A stretch of 64,000 bases of DNA from Onthophagus taurus (GCF_036711975.1 NC_091968.1:4340001-4404000); one strand, 5' to 3'. Positions 11,600-21,970 are shown, numbered from the stretch's first letter. Notes: generated from the letters alone by a model not told the origin. A program made the numbers and translations.

Positions 11600-11870
11600 A
11601 TTCTTCAAATAAATGAAAAACGTGGAAACATCTTCATCGTGTTTATCAAAACTCTGTTAATAGTTTTACATACATACCAAAGATTCCATATAGTTGTTGC
11701 AACATTATAAATAATTCAAAAAAAACATTATTGCCAAAAGTCCGTTTTATAAAAATTTTTTAATGTGTGCATACAATTTGTTATTAAGTGTTGGAATGAA
11801 TTATTTTAATGCACGTAAATTCGAAAAGCTATTGTTGCGTTCTTTTTTAATTAGTTAAAAATATTAATTG
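11600..11870. other. AT-rich stretch with a relic of repeat E
   Basis: Bases about 11605-11670 resemble part of repeat E (AACATCTTCATCGTGTTTATC and CTCTGTTAATAGTTTTACAT). I see nothing else. Confidence 0.45.
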
Positions 11871-11875
11871 TAGTA

Positions 11876-12985
11876 CCTCGGCCACAAGCGACCTCGACTT
11901 GGTTCCTTGTATCTAGTGTTTCTTCTGATTTAGCCGAGGCGCTGCTATCTATTGTTCGGATTTGGGTTGATATAACATTAATTGTAATGCCTCAGCCGCA
12001 AGCGACCTCGGCTTGGTTCCTTGAATCCACTGTTTCTTCTGATTTAGCAGAAGCGCTGTTACATATTGAACGGATTTGGGTTGATATGACATTAATTATA
12101 GCACCTCGGCCGCAAGCGACCTCGGCTTGGTTCTTAGAATCTACTGTTTCTTCTGATTTAGCCGAGGCGCTGCTATATATTGAACGGATTTGTATTGATA
12201 TGACATTAATTATAGGGCCTCGGCCGCAAGCAACCTCGGCTCGGTTCCTTGAATCCACTGTTTCTTCTGATTTAGCCGAAGCGCTGTTACATATCGAACG
12301 GATTTGGGTTGATATGACATTAATTATAGCGCCTCGGCCGCAAGCGACCTCGGCTTGGCTCCTTAAATCCACTGTTTCTTCTGATATAGCCGAGGTGCTG
12401 CTATATATTGTTCGAATTTGGGTTGACATGATATTAATTGTAGTACCTCGGCCGTAAGCGACCTCGGCTTGGTTCCTTGAATCTAGTGTTTCTTCTGATT
12501 TATCCGAGGCGCTGCTATATATTGTTCGGTTTTAGGTTAATATGACATTAATTACACTACCTCGGTCGCAAGCGACCTCGGCTTAGTTCCTTGATTCCAA
12601 GGGTGATTATCACAATGTAATGCCTCGGCCGCAAGCGACCTCGGCTTGGTTCCTTGAATCTAGTGTTTCTTTCGATTTATCCGAGGCGCTGCTATATATT
12701 GTTCGGATTTGGGTTAATATGACATTAATTACACTGCCTCGGTCGCAAGCGACCTCGGCTTAGTTTCTTGATTCCAAAAGTGATTTACACTTACATAATA
12801 TAGTGCCTCGGCCGCAAACGACCTCGACTTGACTCTTTGTATCCACTGTTTCTTCTGATTTAGGCAAGACGCTGCTATATGTTGTTCGGATTTGGGTTGA
12901 TATGGCATTAATTATAGCGCCTCGGCCACAAGCGACCTCGGCTTGGTTCCTTAATTCCAAGGGTGATTAATACAATGTAGTCAAA
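11876..12985. repeat. 114-bp tandem repeat with CpG-rich core
   Basis: The motif CCTCGGCCGCAAGCGACCTC begins at about 11876, 11990, 12104, 12218, 12332, 12446, 12560, 12623, 12737, 12806 and 12920. The period is exactly 114 bp, with two short steps of 63 and 69 bp. Because 114 is divisible by three, repeated 38-residue frames stay open on both strands (156 codons on +, 145 on -); these are not evidence of a gene. Single relics of the core lie at about 44840-44875 and 47925-47955. Confidence 0.9.
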
Positions 12986-12989
12986 TCAC

Positions 12990-13555
12990 AAAATAGTCCA
13001 ACTTCATTCATTCAACCCTGAACCAATTAAGGCATATGAAGTATTATTATTATTATTAAGGGCATAGCAAATTAATCAAACCCAAACAATTTAATTTCAA
13101 AGCAAATCAACTCAACGTCAACGCAGCTAACAACAAAGTAACCAAACTCTAAAGCAAGCCGGGGACGTGCCACTAGGCAGTGGCAAGTCATATGGCTTGC
13201 GAGGGTTTGTTTTCCAGCATAAGAGCATATTTATTCAAAGAGATCGCCTCCGTCCTTAGGATGGGACATTAAGTCGTCTAAGGACACCAGTCGTGCATCT
13301 CTGATGCCGTTAGAACTCTTAAAAACTTCATAGTAAAAGCATTCGTTCACCAGCCTGGCCAGCATGACGAATTATTGACTATAAATCTCCTTTGTCATGG
13401 TTATTTAGGACCATAAAGCATATTATCTATGTTCAGCAGTGTGAACTATGTGCAACTTTAGTATAAAGTAACCCAACACCAAAGCAAGACATCAACAATT
13501 CAACCCAACCCAACCTATTGTTATTAAACTTGTCACAACCCCAAGCCAACTCTTA
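12990..13555. other. Gene-free stretch
   Basis: No convincing gene is seen. A block with higher G+C at 13150-13400 may be a decayed LINE piece, but no domain signature survives. Direct AACCCAA-type low-complexity sequence surrounds it. Confidence 0.3.
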
Positions 13556-13559
13556 TCCG

Positions 13560-13700
13560 CACGTTTCTTATGACAGTTAAAGCCAAATGTTTCTAGTGTT
13601 AGTTCTAGTTTATGTACTGCTAACAAGCACTACTTAGCATTATCACCAGGCCTAGAACTAGAAACATTTGGGTTTAGTCACACGTCTCTTAAGCAACATG
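13560..13700. repeat. Hairpin satellite fragment
   Basis: One degenerate unit of the palindromic satellite is present: GTTTCTAGTGTTAGTTCTAG, then CCTAGAACTAGAAACATTTG and a GGGTTTAGTC end. Imperfect inverted repeats around CTTACGACTAAAAT follow to about 13830. Confidence 0.65.
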
Positions 13701-13956
13701 TTTTAGTCGTAGTTGTTGGCATAGTCGCAAGAGTGAAAAGTTAAGGTATTGTGTTATAGTAGTACTGTTCATGCAACACCTTACGACTAAAATGTTTTTG
13801 TCCTAGTCCCAAGAGTTGCCCAACTTTTAACTTTTTAAACCTAAAACAATTGGTCGTAACGTGACGCATGCGCACTTTTCACTTTTGTGTCCTTATAATA
13901 TAGCAGTGTTTCGTTTTATTTTATAAATTGAAGTTAGGTCAGTTAGGTTTTGTATT

Positions 13957-14225
13957 TTATTGTAAGATAGCACCTTTATTTGGTGTTTTTGCTAAAAAAG
14001 GTTCAACCAGTCTTAACAATTCCTGAAACTCTTCGAACGACATGCGAACATATTTAAAAAATTGCAAATCGTCTTCCTTTTTCTCCAACATGTTTCTAAT
14101 CAAAGTAGCATAATTTCCCTCCAATTTTATTGATTGATCTTCTGCCAAAACGCCGTTGTCTTTTATTTCTTAATCTTTGTGCGATTAATAGAGCTGCATT
14201 CAAGCACATTACTCTAGCAGCGACA
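13957..14225 (-). pseudogene. PIF/Harbinger transposase N-terminal fragment
   Basis: The minus-strand frame 14148-13957 encodes FFKYVRMSFEEFQELLRLVE followed by PFLAKTP, the conserved N-terminal helix region of Harbinger/HARBI1 nucleases (FRMS...F..LL..V.P.I.K). A basic stretch resembling the preceding part (RNKRQRR) can be read in another frame at about 14150-14225. The DDE catalytic domain is missing. The fragment is truncated and frameshifted, and next to a foldback MITE. Confidence 0.55.
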
Positions 14226-14275
14226 ACAATTTTCTTTTTTTATCTAATGTTGACTCTATATTCATCGTATATATA

Positions 14276-14696
14276 CAGCGTGTCCCGTATCTTCCGCATC
14301 AGAGCATTATACGGTTGTAGAATACATTATTCTGAAGCGATCTTTCTAATAAAATTTTTTCGAAATGTTTATAATAACCGCACGGGAACTGTTTAACGAC
14401 GACCAATAACGGACAACTTTGATTCATCGAAAAAGTTTATTTCTCTTTCCATGACGAATCTATTGGTGAGTACACGTGGGAAACGAGTTATCATCGGCGT
14501 AGCGGACCGGCCGAGGGTGGCACCGATTACCTGAGTCTGATTTGCGATCTGCTGATTGGACGAAAAACAGTTCCTTTAAACAGTTCCCGTGCGGTTATTA
14601 TAAACATTTCGAAAAAATTTTATTAGAAAGATCGCTTCAGAATAATGTATCCTACAACCGTATAATGCTCTGATGCGGAAGATACGGGACACGCTG
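14276..14696. mobile_element. Foldback MITE with TIRs of about 122 bp, TA target
   Basis: The two ends are nearly perfect inverted copies of about 122 bp, starting CAGCGTGTCCCGTATCTTCC, bordered by TA on both sides (14274-14275 and 14697-14698). The short loop of about 180 bp contains a CpG-rich block (GGCGTAGCGGACCGGCCGAG). The TA border suggests mobilisation by a Tc1/mariner transposase. The high identity of the arms implies youth or gene conversion. Confidence 0.85.
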
Positions 14697-14699
14697 TAT

Positions 14700-14965
14700 A
14701 ACTATAGAAGTAAATTTTTCCAAAAAAAACACTGTTTAAAAACGATGAAAGATATTTTATTCAATTATTAAATCGGTGCTACGTTACGTTTCAACCAATA
14801 AGTTGGTCTTCTTTAGGCACGTCGTCTTAGGATGTAGAAAATGGAGGCTATGATCTATATAAACCTAACATCGTAAAAGCAATGAAGATAATTCGTTATT
14901 TAGATGTACATAATATTTGTTGAAGTTTAAATTTTACATGAATTCTTTATATTTATATACACACA
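14700..14965. other. Gene-free stretch
   Basis: AT-rich DNA between two inverted-repeat elements. No ORF, repeat or RNA gene was recognised. Confidence 0.4.
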
Positions 14966-14969
14966 TATA

Positions 14970-16590
14970 CAGGGTGTCACACAAAAAATGCCCCAAGCTG
15001 TAACTCTGTCATTTATATTCCGATTTTCATGACCGAGGCATCAAGTGAAATGGTTTGATGAATACTATGGTTCATGCTACAAATAAATTTTTTTCAAGGC
15101 CATCTTTAATTTTAAGGGATTATTAACTTTTATTTTTCAAATTGCTCCATATATTTTTCTTCACGTCATTAGATAGAGATTGTTTTTCTGAATCCACTGA
15201 TGTGCAATACATTAACATTAATTGTAATTTTAGCAGAGAAAAACAATTAAAACATTTTCCGAACATTGACTTAGTCACTTCTGTGTCACAGTGTGCCATG
15301 GAAAAAAATAACACGCAAAACTGATAACAGTCATTAAATGCTATGTCAATGCCCGAAGCAGTTGTAAATGATACTTATAAGTTGTTTTTTCATTTATCCC
15401 ATGGCACACTACAGTATAATACAAGGGACTTTAAGAGAATGTTCAGAAACTATTTTAATGTTTTTCTATGCTACAATTACAATTAATGTTGATGTATTGT
15501 ACACTAATGGATTCAGAAAAAAAAACTCTATCCAATAGCGTGAAGAAAAACATACCGAGCAATTTGAAAATCAAATGTTGATAATCGCTAGAAATTGAAG
15601 ATGGCGTTGGAAAAAGTTTATTTGTAGCATGAATCATAGTATTTATCAAACCATTTCATTTGATAGCTAAGTCATGAAAATTGGAAGGTAAATGACAGAT
15701 GTACAGCTAGCGGCGTTCTTGTGTGGCAACCTGTATATACAGGTGTCTTTTCTCTACTAAAATTATATTCAAAATTGATGTATTGTACATCAGTGGATTC
15801 AGAAAAACAATCTCTATCCAATGACGTAAAGAAAAATATATAGAGCAATTTGAAAAGCAAAAGTTAATAATCGCTTAAAATTGAAGACGGCCTTGGAAAA
15901 AATTTATTTGTAGCATGAATCATAGTATTCATGAAACCATTTCATTTGATAGCTAAGTCATGAAAATTGTAAGGTAAATGACAGATGTACAGCTAGCGGC
16001 GTTCTTGTGTGGCAACCTGTATATACAGGTGTCTTTTCTCTACTAAAATTATATTCAAAATTGATGTATTGTACATCAGTGGATTCAGAAAAACAATCTC
16101 TATCCAATGACGTAAAGAAAAATATATAGAGCAATTTGAAATGCAAAAGTTAATAATCGCTTAAAATTGAAGACGGCCTTGGAAAAAATTTATTTGTAGC
16201 ATGAATCATAGTATTCATGAAACCATTTCATTTGATAGCTAAGTCATGAAAATTGGAAGGTAAATGACAGATGTACAGCTAGCGGCGTTCTTGTGTGGCA
16301 ACCTGTATATACAGGTGTCTTTTCTCTACTAAAATTATATTGAAAATGGATGTATTGTACATCAGTGGATTCAGAAAAACAATCTCTATCCAATGACGTA
16401 AAGAAAAATATAGAGCAATTTGAAAAGCAAAAGTTAATAATCGCTTAAAATTGAAGACGGCCTTGGAAAAAATTTATTTGTAGCATGAATCATAGTATTC
16501 ATGAAACTATTTCATTTGATAACCCGCTCATGAAAATCGGAATGTAAATGACAGAGTTACAGCTTGGGGCGTTTTTTGTGTGACACCCTG
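14970..16590. mobile_element. Inverted-repeat element with internal 286-bp tandem array
   Basis: The ends CAGGGTGTCACACAAAAAAT (14970) and its inverse ending TGACACCCTG (16590) are bordered by TA. The arms match over about 280 bp. Inside the right arm the unit GTCATGAAAATTGGAAGGTA ... GTGGCAACCTGTATATACAG is repeated: starts near 15671, 15957, 16243 and a diverged start near 16527, giving a period of 284-286 bp. Copies of the 62-63 codon frames on either strand are by-products. This is a non-autonomous mariner-type element turning into a satellite. Confidence 0.85.
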
Positions 16591-16594
16591 TATA

Positions 16595-16975
16595 TGTCTA
16601 CTATTATTAATACTCAAAAATCAAAAAACAGTACTTTGTAAGATGACGACCGGAATACAATTTGCAGAACAGGTTTTGAAAATTTGGACTTTACTGCAAT
16701 GTGTTCGATGTATGACTAAATTTAATAACGACATTGTCGTAAACAGTGGTTTTCTTGGAAAAATTCACTTCTATAATTTTCCTTTTGTTCATAACAAACA
16801 AAATAGTTTCACTCCCGATTTCTTTTTTTTTAATTTGGTTGTGGCACGACTCTTTATATGTCAAAATCCTCCTTTAATGTGCTGTGCTTAAATATTGCAT
16901 GAACCAATCCCTTTCCTTATAGCTACAGCTAAAGCAAACGCTTATGACTATGACTAAAACTAAAACACTTTGCAT
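16595..16975. other. Stretch with an unrecognised 103-codon frame
   Basis: An open frame of 103 codons exists on + at 16580-16891, but it begins inside the end of the preceding element. It has no recognised domain and an AT-driven composition. I do not call it a gene. Confidence 0.3.
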
Positions 16976-16979
16976 GAAC

Positions 16980-17420
16980 CCACCTTAAGACGACTAAACC
17001 CAAATTTTTCTAGCTCTAGGTCTTGTGTTAGTTCTAGTTTTAGTTCAATAATAACACACAACCTAGCGCTATGTAGGGCTAAGTAGCACTACTTAGCACT
17101 GTCACTACAACTAACAATAGACCTAAAACTAGAAACATTCGGGTTTAGCCGCACGTCTTTCAAGACGGCTAAACCCGAATGATTCTAGTTCTAGGTCTTG
17201 TGTTAGTTCTAGTTTTGCACTAGCACTATCACTAGAACTAACACTTAACACTAGACCTAGAATTAGAAACATTCGGATTTAGTCGCACTTCCCTCAAGAC
17301 GGCTAAACCCAATTTTTTCTAGTTTTAGTGTTACTTCTAGTGACAGTGCCAAGTAGTGCTAGTTAGCATTACATAGCGCTAGGTTGTATATTGTTATTGA
17401 ACTAAAACTAAAATTATTTT
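16980..17420. repeat. Hairpin satellite array 3
   Basis: Two to three units of the palindromic satellite are present, including the full hairpin GGGTTTAGCCGCACGTCTTT / CAAGACGGCTAAACCCGAAT at about 17145-17182. It ends about 270 bp upstream of the TATA box of exon A1. Confidence 0.85.
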
Positions 17421-17639
17421 GAAACTTTTTTTAATTGATTTGTTAGTATGATCCATTTAAAATTTATCTAAACCATTCAAATATAAAAATTTTGACACTC
17501 TTTATTATAAAAAAAGACTATATTTTTAAACTATGACATTTTTATTACCCGTTTACGCCAAAATTTAATTTTTTTTTTAACGATTATTTTCTTTTCTTTG
17601 TCCCCTCCAAATTCTTTTTTGGCTTCAAACAAAAAATGG

Positions 17640-17924
17640 CAAGGCATTGTATGTTTTTCCGAAACACACACCAAAAAACGCCGTTTTAACTATAAATAAT
17701 ACAACACACGTTCACCCGGGTGTTAAACACAACACACAAAAGCAACACATTCGTGCTTTTTTTATGACCCCATTAAATCTTTAACTCTTTCATTTAACAG
17801 TTTCAACGAACGAACGACGACGTCTATTTGTCCAGATCATCTTCTCCGCCGAAACAGTCTCTACCGTTTCCTCCAATAATAATAATAATAATTTAGTTGA
17901 TTTTTTTTAAATAAAATAACAATA
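17640..17924 (+). promoter_or_regulatory. Promoter A and 5' UTR of the alternative-promoter locus
   Basis: A TATA box, CTATAAATAAT, lies at about 17690-17700 in a locally GC-richer block. Start-site candidates lie 25-35 bases on, near the palindrome CACCCGGGTG. A good acceptor-like tract (CTCTTTCATTTAACAG|TTT) at about 17803 raises the alternative that an upstream non-coding exon splices in here. The leader ends with an (ATA)n run just before the ATG at 17925. Confidence 0.5.
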
Positions 17925-18255
17925 ATGTCGGTTTCGGATAAAGCAGTCTCAACAGAAGATTTACCACTATCAACGCGAAATACTTGCGTGGAAGTTGCTA
18001 AACTTGAAGGCGTTTTAAATACATTACTACAAAGCAAAGTGGAAGCGATTAAAAACGATAAGACGACGTCTTCCAGTTTACATTCGAGCCCGAAATTATT
18101 CGTGAATCGATTGAGAATCGCCTCGACATCGACCACTTCTTCCAAAGATAAAGATAGCGGAAAAGGAGGGTTTCATAAAGATTTTAAACGAAGGCATCGA
18201 AAACGTAGGAATAGTGATGAGATTCGGTTGGCGAAACATCGATTTAAAAGAAATG
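17925..18255 (+). CDS. Exon A1, single-pass membrane protein, long form
   Basis: I do not recognise this gene. The exon starts MSVSDKAVSTEDLPLS and encodes 110 residues rich in Ser and Thr, then Lys/Arg (FHKDFKRRHRKRRN). The open frame continues a few codons past a donor, AATG|GTAAAA, at 18256, but the spliced reading is better: phase 1 here fits the acceptor TTATAG|GG at 18316 and keeps the frame open through A2, A3 and the last exon. The spliced product A1+A2+A3+C is 963 nt, or 320 aa. Its layout is a long hydrophilic basic N-terminus, one membrane helix at about residues 254-275 and a tail of about 45 residues. Positive charges before the helix predict a cytoplasmic N-terminus. Exon borders are inferred from consensus and frame, not from transcripts. 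Confidence 0.7.
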
Positions 18256-18315
18256 GTAAAAAAAGAATTAAATTTTTTAAAAAATATTTTTAAATTAAAT
18301 TTTTTTTCCTTATAG

Positions 18316-18520
18316 GGAGAAGTAGACAAAGAATATCGAGTTCTTCCCCAGAAAGTCCTAATAGATACAATTTGGGAAAATGTGACAAAACAATTTCACA
18401 ACAAAACCAACCAAGCGATGAAGAATCCAACTTCCTTTTTCAAGGAGTTTCAATTGAATCTTCTTGTCCGAGTGGACATCGACATACGTGTTGTTGTAGA
18501 CACGAAAATAACGGTGATGT
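18316..18520 (+). CDS. Exon A2, membrane protein long form
   Basis: This exon is too short for an ORF caller but clean: acceptor CCTTATAG at 18308-18315, donor GATGT|GTAAGT at 18521, 205 nt, entering in phase 1 and leaving in phase 2. The encoded stretch includes SRQRISSSSPESPNRYNLGK and a Cys-rich end, HRHTCCCRHENN. The CCC cluster could be a site for acylation or metal binding; that is a guess. The intron before it is 60 bp and the one after is 55 bp, both typical insect sizes. Confidence 0.7.
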
Positions 18521-18575
18521 GTAAGTTTATTCAATAGCGATTTGATTTAAAAATTTAAATTTCTTTTCTTATTAG

Positions 18576-18892
18576 ACAACTTCATTTCGACGAAGATTAC
18601 ATTTCACTAAAAATCGAAGATTTCGACGAATACGACGAAACGTTAATGACTTCGGAAGCGTTGAGACGAGCTCGCCGGAAACGTAGAAGACGCCGAAAAC
18701 GACGAGCGAGACGTCACATGGCTGCGATGGCAGCCGTTCCCATCGAACCGCAACATGTTAAAGTTTTGGAAGCAGATGAGTTACCTCAAAGAGCTCGGTG
18801 GACGATCGTCGCAACAGCGTGTTTATTACTTTTTATGTGTTTATTACTTGTTGGAGTCACGCTGAGGATGGCTCCAATTATCGACGATATGG
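18576..18892 (+). CDS. Exon A3 with polybasic stretch and membrane helix, long form
   Basis: The acceptor CTTATTAG ends at 18575 and the donor is ATGG|GTAAGA at 18893, exit phase 1. The exon begins with an acidic segment (HFDEDYISLKIEDFDEYDE), then a dense Arg/Lys block of about 17 residues (RRARRKRRRRRKRRARR, residues about 209-225), then PIEPQHVKVLEADELPQ, and a membrane helix (WTIVATACLLLFMCLLLVGV) starting near residue 254. An open frame of 100 codons seen here runs past the donor and is replaced by splicing to 40204. The intron that follows would be 21.3 kb and is full of repeats. Confidence 0.7.
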
Positions 18893-18935
18893 GTAAGAAT
18901 GTTAATTATGCAACTAACAATACAACACACATTAT

Positions 18936-18992
18936 ATTAAAATCTTAGATGTAAAATTGGTTGCATACTCCACATAAAATATTTTCAACTTA
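18936..18992. repeat. Left copy of the direct repeat bordering satellite array 4
   Basis: The block TTAGATG(T/C)AAAATTGGTTGCATACTC plus neighbours is found again at 21907-21970, in the same orientation, immediately outside the right end of the satellite array. The right copy carries a small A/T insertion. It is not part of the satellite unit. Confidence 0.75.
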
Positions 18993-21906
18993 ATTAACAT
19001 TAGACCTAGAATTAGAAACATTCGGGTTTAGCCACTCGTCTCTTAAGATGGCTATATTTCCGTAAAAGTCATGAAAAATGGCCATCTTCCACAAAAAATG
19101 GCCATTTTTCTAGTTCTATGTGTAGTGTTAGTTTTAATTCAATAACAATACACAACTTAGAATTGAAACTAGAACTAACACTAGACCTAGAATTAGAATC
19201 ATTCGGGTTTAGCCACACGTCTCTTAAGACGGCTAAACCCGAATGATTCTAGTTCTAGGTCTTGTGTTAGTTCTAGTTTTAATTCAATAGCAATACACAA
19301 CCTAGCACTAGGTAGTGTTAACTAGTACTACTTAACACAGTCACTAGAATTAACACTAGACCTAGAACTAGAAACATTCGGATTTAGCCGCACGTCTTTC
19401 AAGACGGCTAAACCCGAATGATTCTAATTCTAGATCTTGTGTTAGTTCTAGTTTTAGTTCAATAACAATACACAACCTAGCGCTGTGTAGTGTTGACTAG
19501 CACTACTTAGCACTGTCACTAGAATTAATACTAGACCTTGAACTAGAAACATTCGGATTTAGCCGTACGTCTTTCAAGATCGCTAAACCAGAATGATTCT
19601 AGTTCTAGGTCTTGTGTTACTTCTAGTTTTAGTTCAATAGCAATACACAACCTAGCGCTATGTAGTGCTAATTGCCACTACTTAGAACTGTCACTAGAAT
19701 TAACATTAGACCTGGAACTAGAAACATTCGGATTTAACCGTACGTCTTTCAAGACGGCTAAACCCGAATGATTCTAGTTCTAGGTCTTGTGTTAGTTCTA
19801 GTTTTAGTTCAATAGCAATACACAACCTAGCACTATGTAGTGTTAACTAACACTACTTAGCACTGTCACTAGAATTAACACTAGACCTAGAAGTAGAAAC
19901 ATTCGGATTTAGCCGCTCGTTTTTCAAGACGGCTAAACCCGAATGATTCTAGTTCTAGGTCTTGTGTTAGTTCTAGTTCAATAACAATACACAACCTAGC
20001 GCTATGTAGTGTTGACTGGCACTACTTAGCACTGTCACTAGAATTAATACTAGAGCTAGAACTAGAAACATTCGGATTTAGCCGCACGTCTTTCAAGACG
20101 GCTAAACTTGAATGATTCTAATTCTAGATCTTGTGTTAGTTCTAGTTTTAGTTCAATAACAATACACAACCTAGCGCTATGTAGTGTTGACTAAAACTAC
20201 TTAGCACTGTCACTAGAATTAATACTAGACCTAGAACTAGAACAATTCAGATTTAGCCGCACGTCTTTCAAGACGGCTAAACCCGAATGATTCTAGTTCT
20301 AGGTCTTGTGTTAGTTCTAGTTTTAGTTCAATAGCAATACACAACCTAGCACTATGTAGTGTTAACTAACACTACTTAACACTGTCACTAGAATTAACCC
20401 TAGAACTAGAAACATTCGGATTTAGCCGCACGTCTTTCAAGGCGGCTAAACCCGAATGATTCTAATTCTAGATCTTGTGTTAGTTCTAGTTTTAGTTCAA
20501 TAACAATACACAACCTAGCGCTATGTAGTGTTGACTGGCACTACTTACCACTGTCACTAGAATTAATACTAGACCTAGATCTAGAAACATTCGGATTTAG
20601 CCGCACGTCTTTCAAGACGGCTAAACCCGAATGATTCTAGTTCTAGGTCTTGTGTTAGTTCTAGTTTTAGTTCATTAGCAATACACAACCTAGCGTTATG
20701 TAGTACTAACTAACACTATTTAGAACTGTCATTGCAATTAACACTAGACCTAGAACTAGAAACATTCGGATTTAGCCGCACGTTTTTCAAGTCGGCTAAA
20801 CGCAGTGACATGGTTATCAACTGGACTACGTGTTCGCCGAATAAAGTGATGCCAGTAGGGTATGCAACCAACATTTGTCATTGTAGGCAAAAGCTGGGCC
20901 GCGCCATAAGAAAGCGCTCTTACTAAAATAGCATAATAAGACAAGTAAGTATGAGCAAGTTGCTTCATGTGAATATCTAAAATGACATTATTAAAATGTT
21001 TTAAAATGTTATTATTAAAATATTATTAAAAAAATTATTTTTGTCGAAATTTTGAACTTGTTTATAAACAGATACTTTGTCATTTTGTCACTGACAAAGG
21101 TACAGCAGAGCAGTAAAGTGCATAGTAGAAGGGTATTTTTCTTATTTGCGCATTTATCAGCCCCGCAATAGCATTAACCTTGCCTTGTGGCCGGTCGCTT
21201 TTGCCTAAAATGGTCACTGTTGGTTGCCTAACCTATTGGTATCACTCTTTTACACTGGAAGTATGCGGAACGCACAGTCCAGTTAATAATCATGTCACTG
21301 GCTAAACCCGAATGATTCTAGTTCTAGGTGTTGTGTTAGTTCTAGTTTTAGTTCAATAGCAATACACAACCTAGCGCTATGTAGTGCGTAGTGCTAGCAC
21401 CACTTAGAACTGTCACTAGAATTAATATTAGACCTAGCTAGAAACATTCGGATTTAGCCGCACGTCTTTCAAGACGGCTAAACCCGAATGATTCTAGTTC
21501 TAGTTTTAGTTCAATAACAATACACAACCTAGCGCTATGTAGTGCTAACTAACACTATTTAGCACTGTCACTAGAATTAACACTAGACCTAGAAACATTG
21601 GGATTTAGCCGCACGTCTTTCAAGACGGCTAAACCCGAATGATTCTAGTTCTAGGTCTTGTGTTAGTTCTAGTTTTAGTTCAATAACAATACACAACCTA
21701 GCGCTATGTAGTGTTGATTAGCACTACTTAGCACTGTCACTAGAATTAACACTAGACCTAGAACTAGAAACATTCGGATTTAGCCGCACGTCTTTCAAGA
21801 TGGCTAAACCCGAATAATTCTAGTTCTAGGTCTTGTGTTAGTTCTAATGATTTTGTAAAATTAGAGCTAAAACTAGAAACATTCGAATTTAACCGCACGC
21901 AACTTT
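18993..21906. repeat. Hairpin satellite array 4, about 175-bp units
   Basis: This is the longest array in the window. ACAACCTAGC(G/A)CTATGTAGTG recurs near 19301, 19476, 19651, 19826, 19995, 20170, 20345, 20513 and 20689, giving mostly 175-bp spacing, and again from about 21368 to 21715. Each unit holds the palindrome ATTCGGATTTAGCCG + loop + CGGCTAAACCCGAAT, with inverted CTAGAACTAACACTAGACC-type arms around it. The array is split by a hAT MITE at 20803-21300. It lies wholly inside the large intron of the alternative-promoter locus. Confidence 0.92.
20803..21300. mobile_element. hAT-like MITE inserted in the satellite array
   Basis: The ends CAGTGACATGGTTATCAACTG and the inverse of TTAATAATCATGTCACTG form imperfect TIRs of about 30 bp. 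The flanks are GCTAAACG (20795-20802) and GCTAAACC (21301-21308), an 8-bp duplication with one mismatch, as expected for hAT. The target sequence is the arm of a satellite hairpin. The 498-bp body has no transposase. Confidence 0.75.
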
Positions 21907-21970
21907 ACATTAAAACTTTAGATGCAAAATTGGTTGCATACTCCACATAAAAAAATTTATTTTCAACTTA
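21907..21970. repeat. Right copy of the direct repeat bordering satellite array 4
   Basis: This matches 18936-18992 (see that entry); the shared core is AAAATTGGTTGCATACTCCA. Its presence on both sides indicates that unique DNA was duplicated when the array arrived or expanded. Confidence 0.75.

Noticed and set aside
11987-12457. Open frames of 156 codons (+) and 145 codons (-) over the same DNA
   Set aside because: Both arise because the tandem period is 114 bp, a multiple of three. The protein repeats simply mirror the DNA repeat, and no promoter, splice sites or family support a gene.
4601-17924. Joining the 4601 exon in frame to the membrane-protein exons
   Set aside because: It ends in phase 0, whereas A2, A3 and the last exon need phase 1, 2 and 1. 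Joining at about 17803 meets a stop near 17896 before the ATG of A1.
17925-18293. Single-exon reading of the 122-codon frame
   Set aside because: The last codons after 18255 are AT-rich and the frame ends in low-complexity sequence. Splicing at 18255/18316 keeps a longer, better-composed frame through three more exons.
18993-20760. Regular palindromic repeats resembling a CRISPR array
   Set aside because: The repeats are about 175 bp with conserved, not unique, spacers, in an intron of an animal gene, and no cas genes are present.
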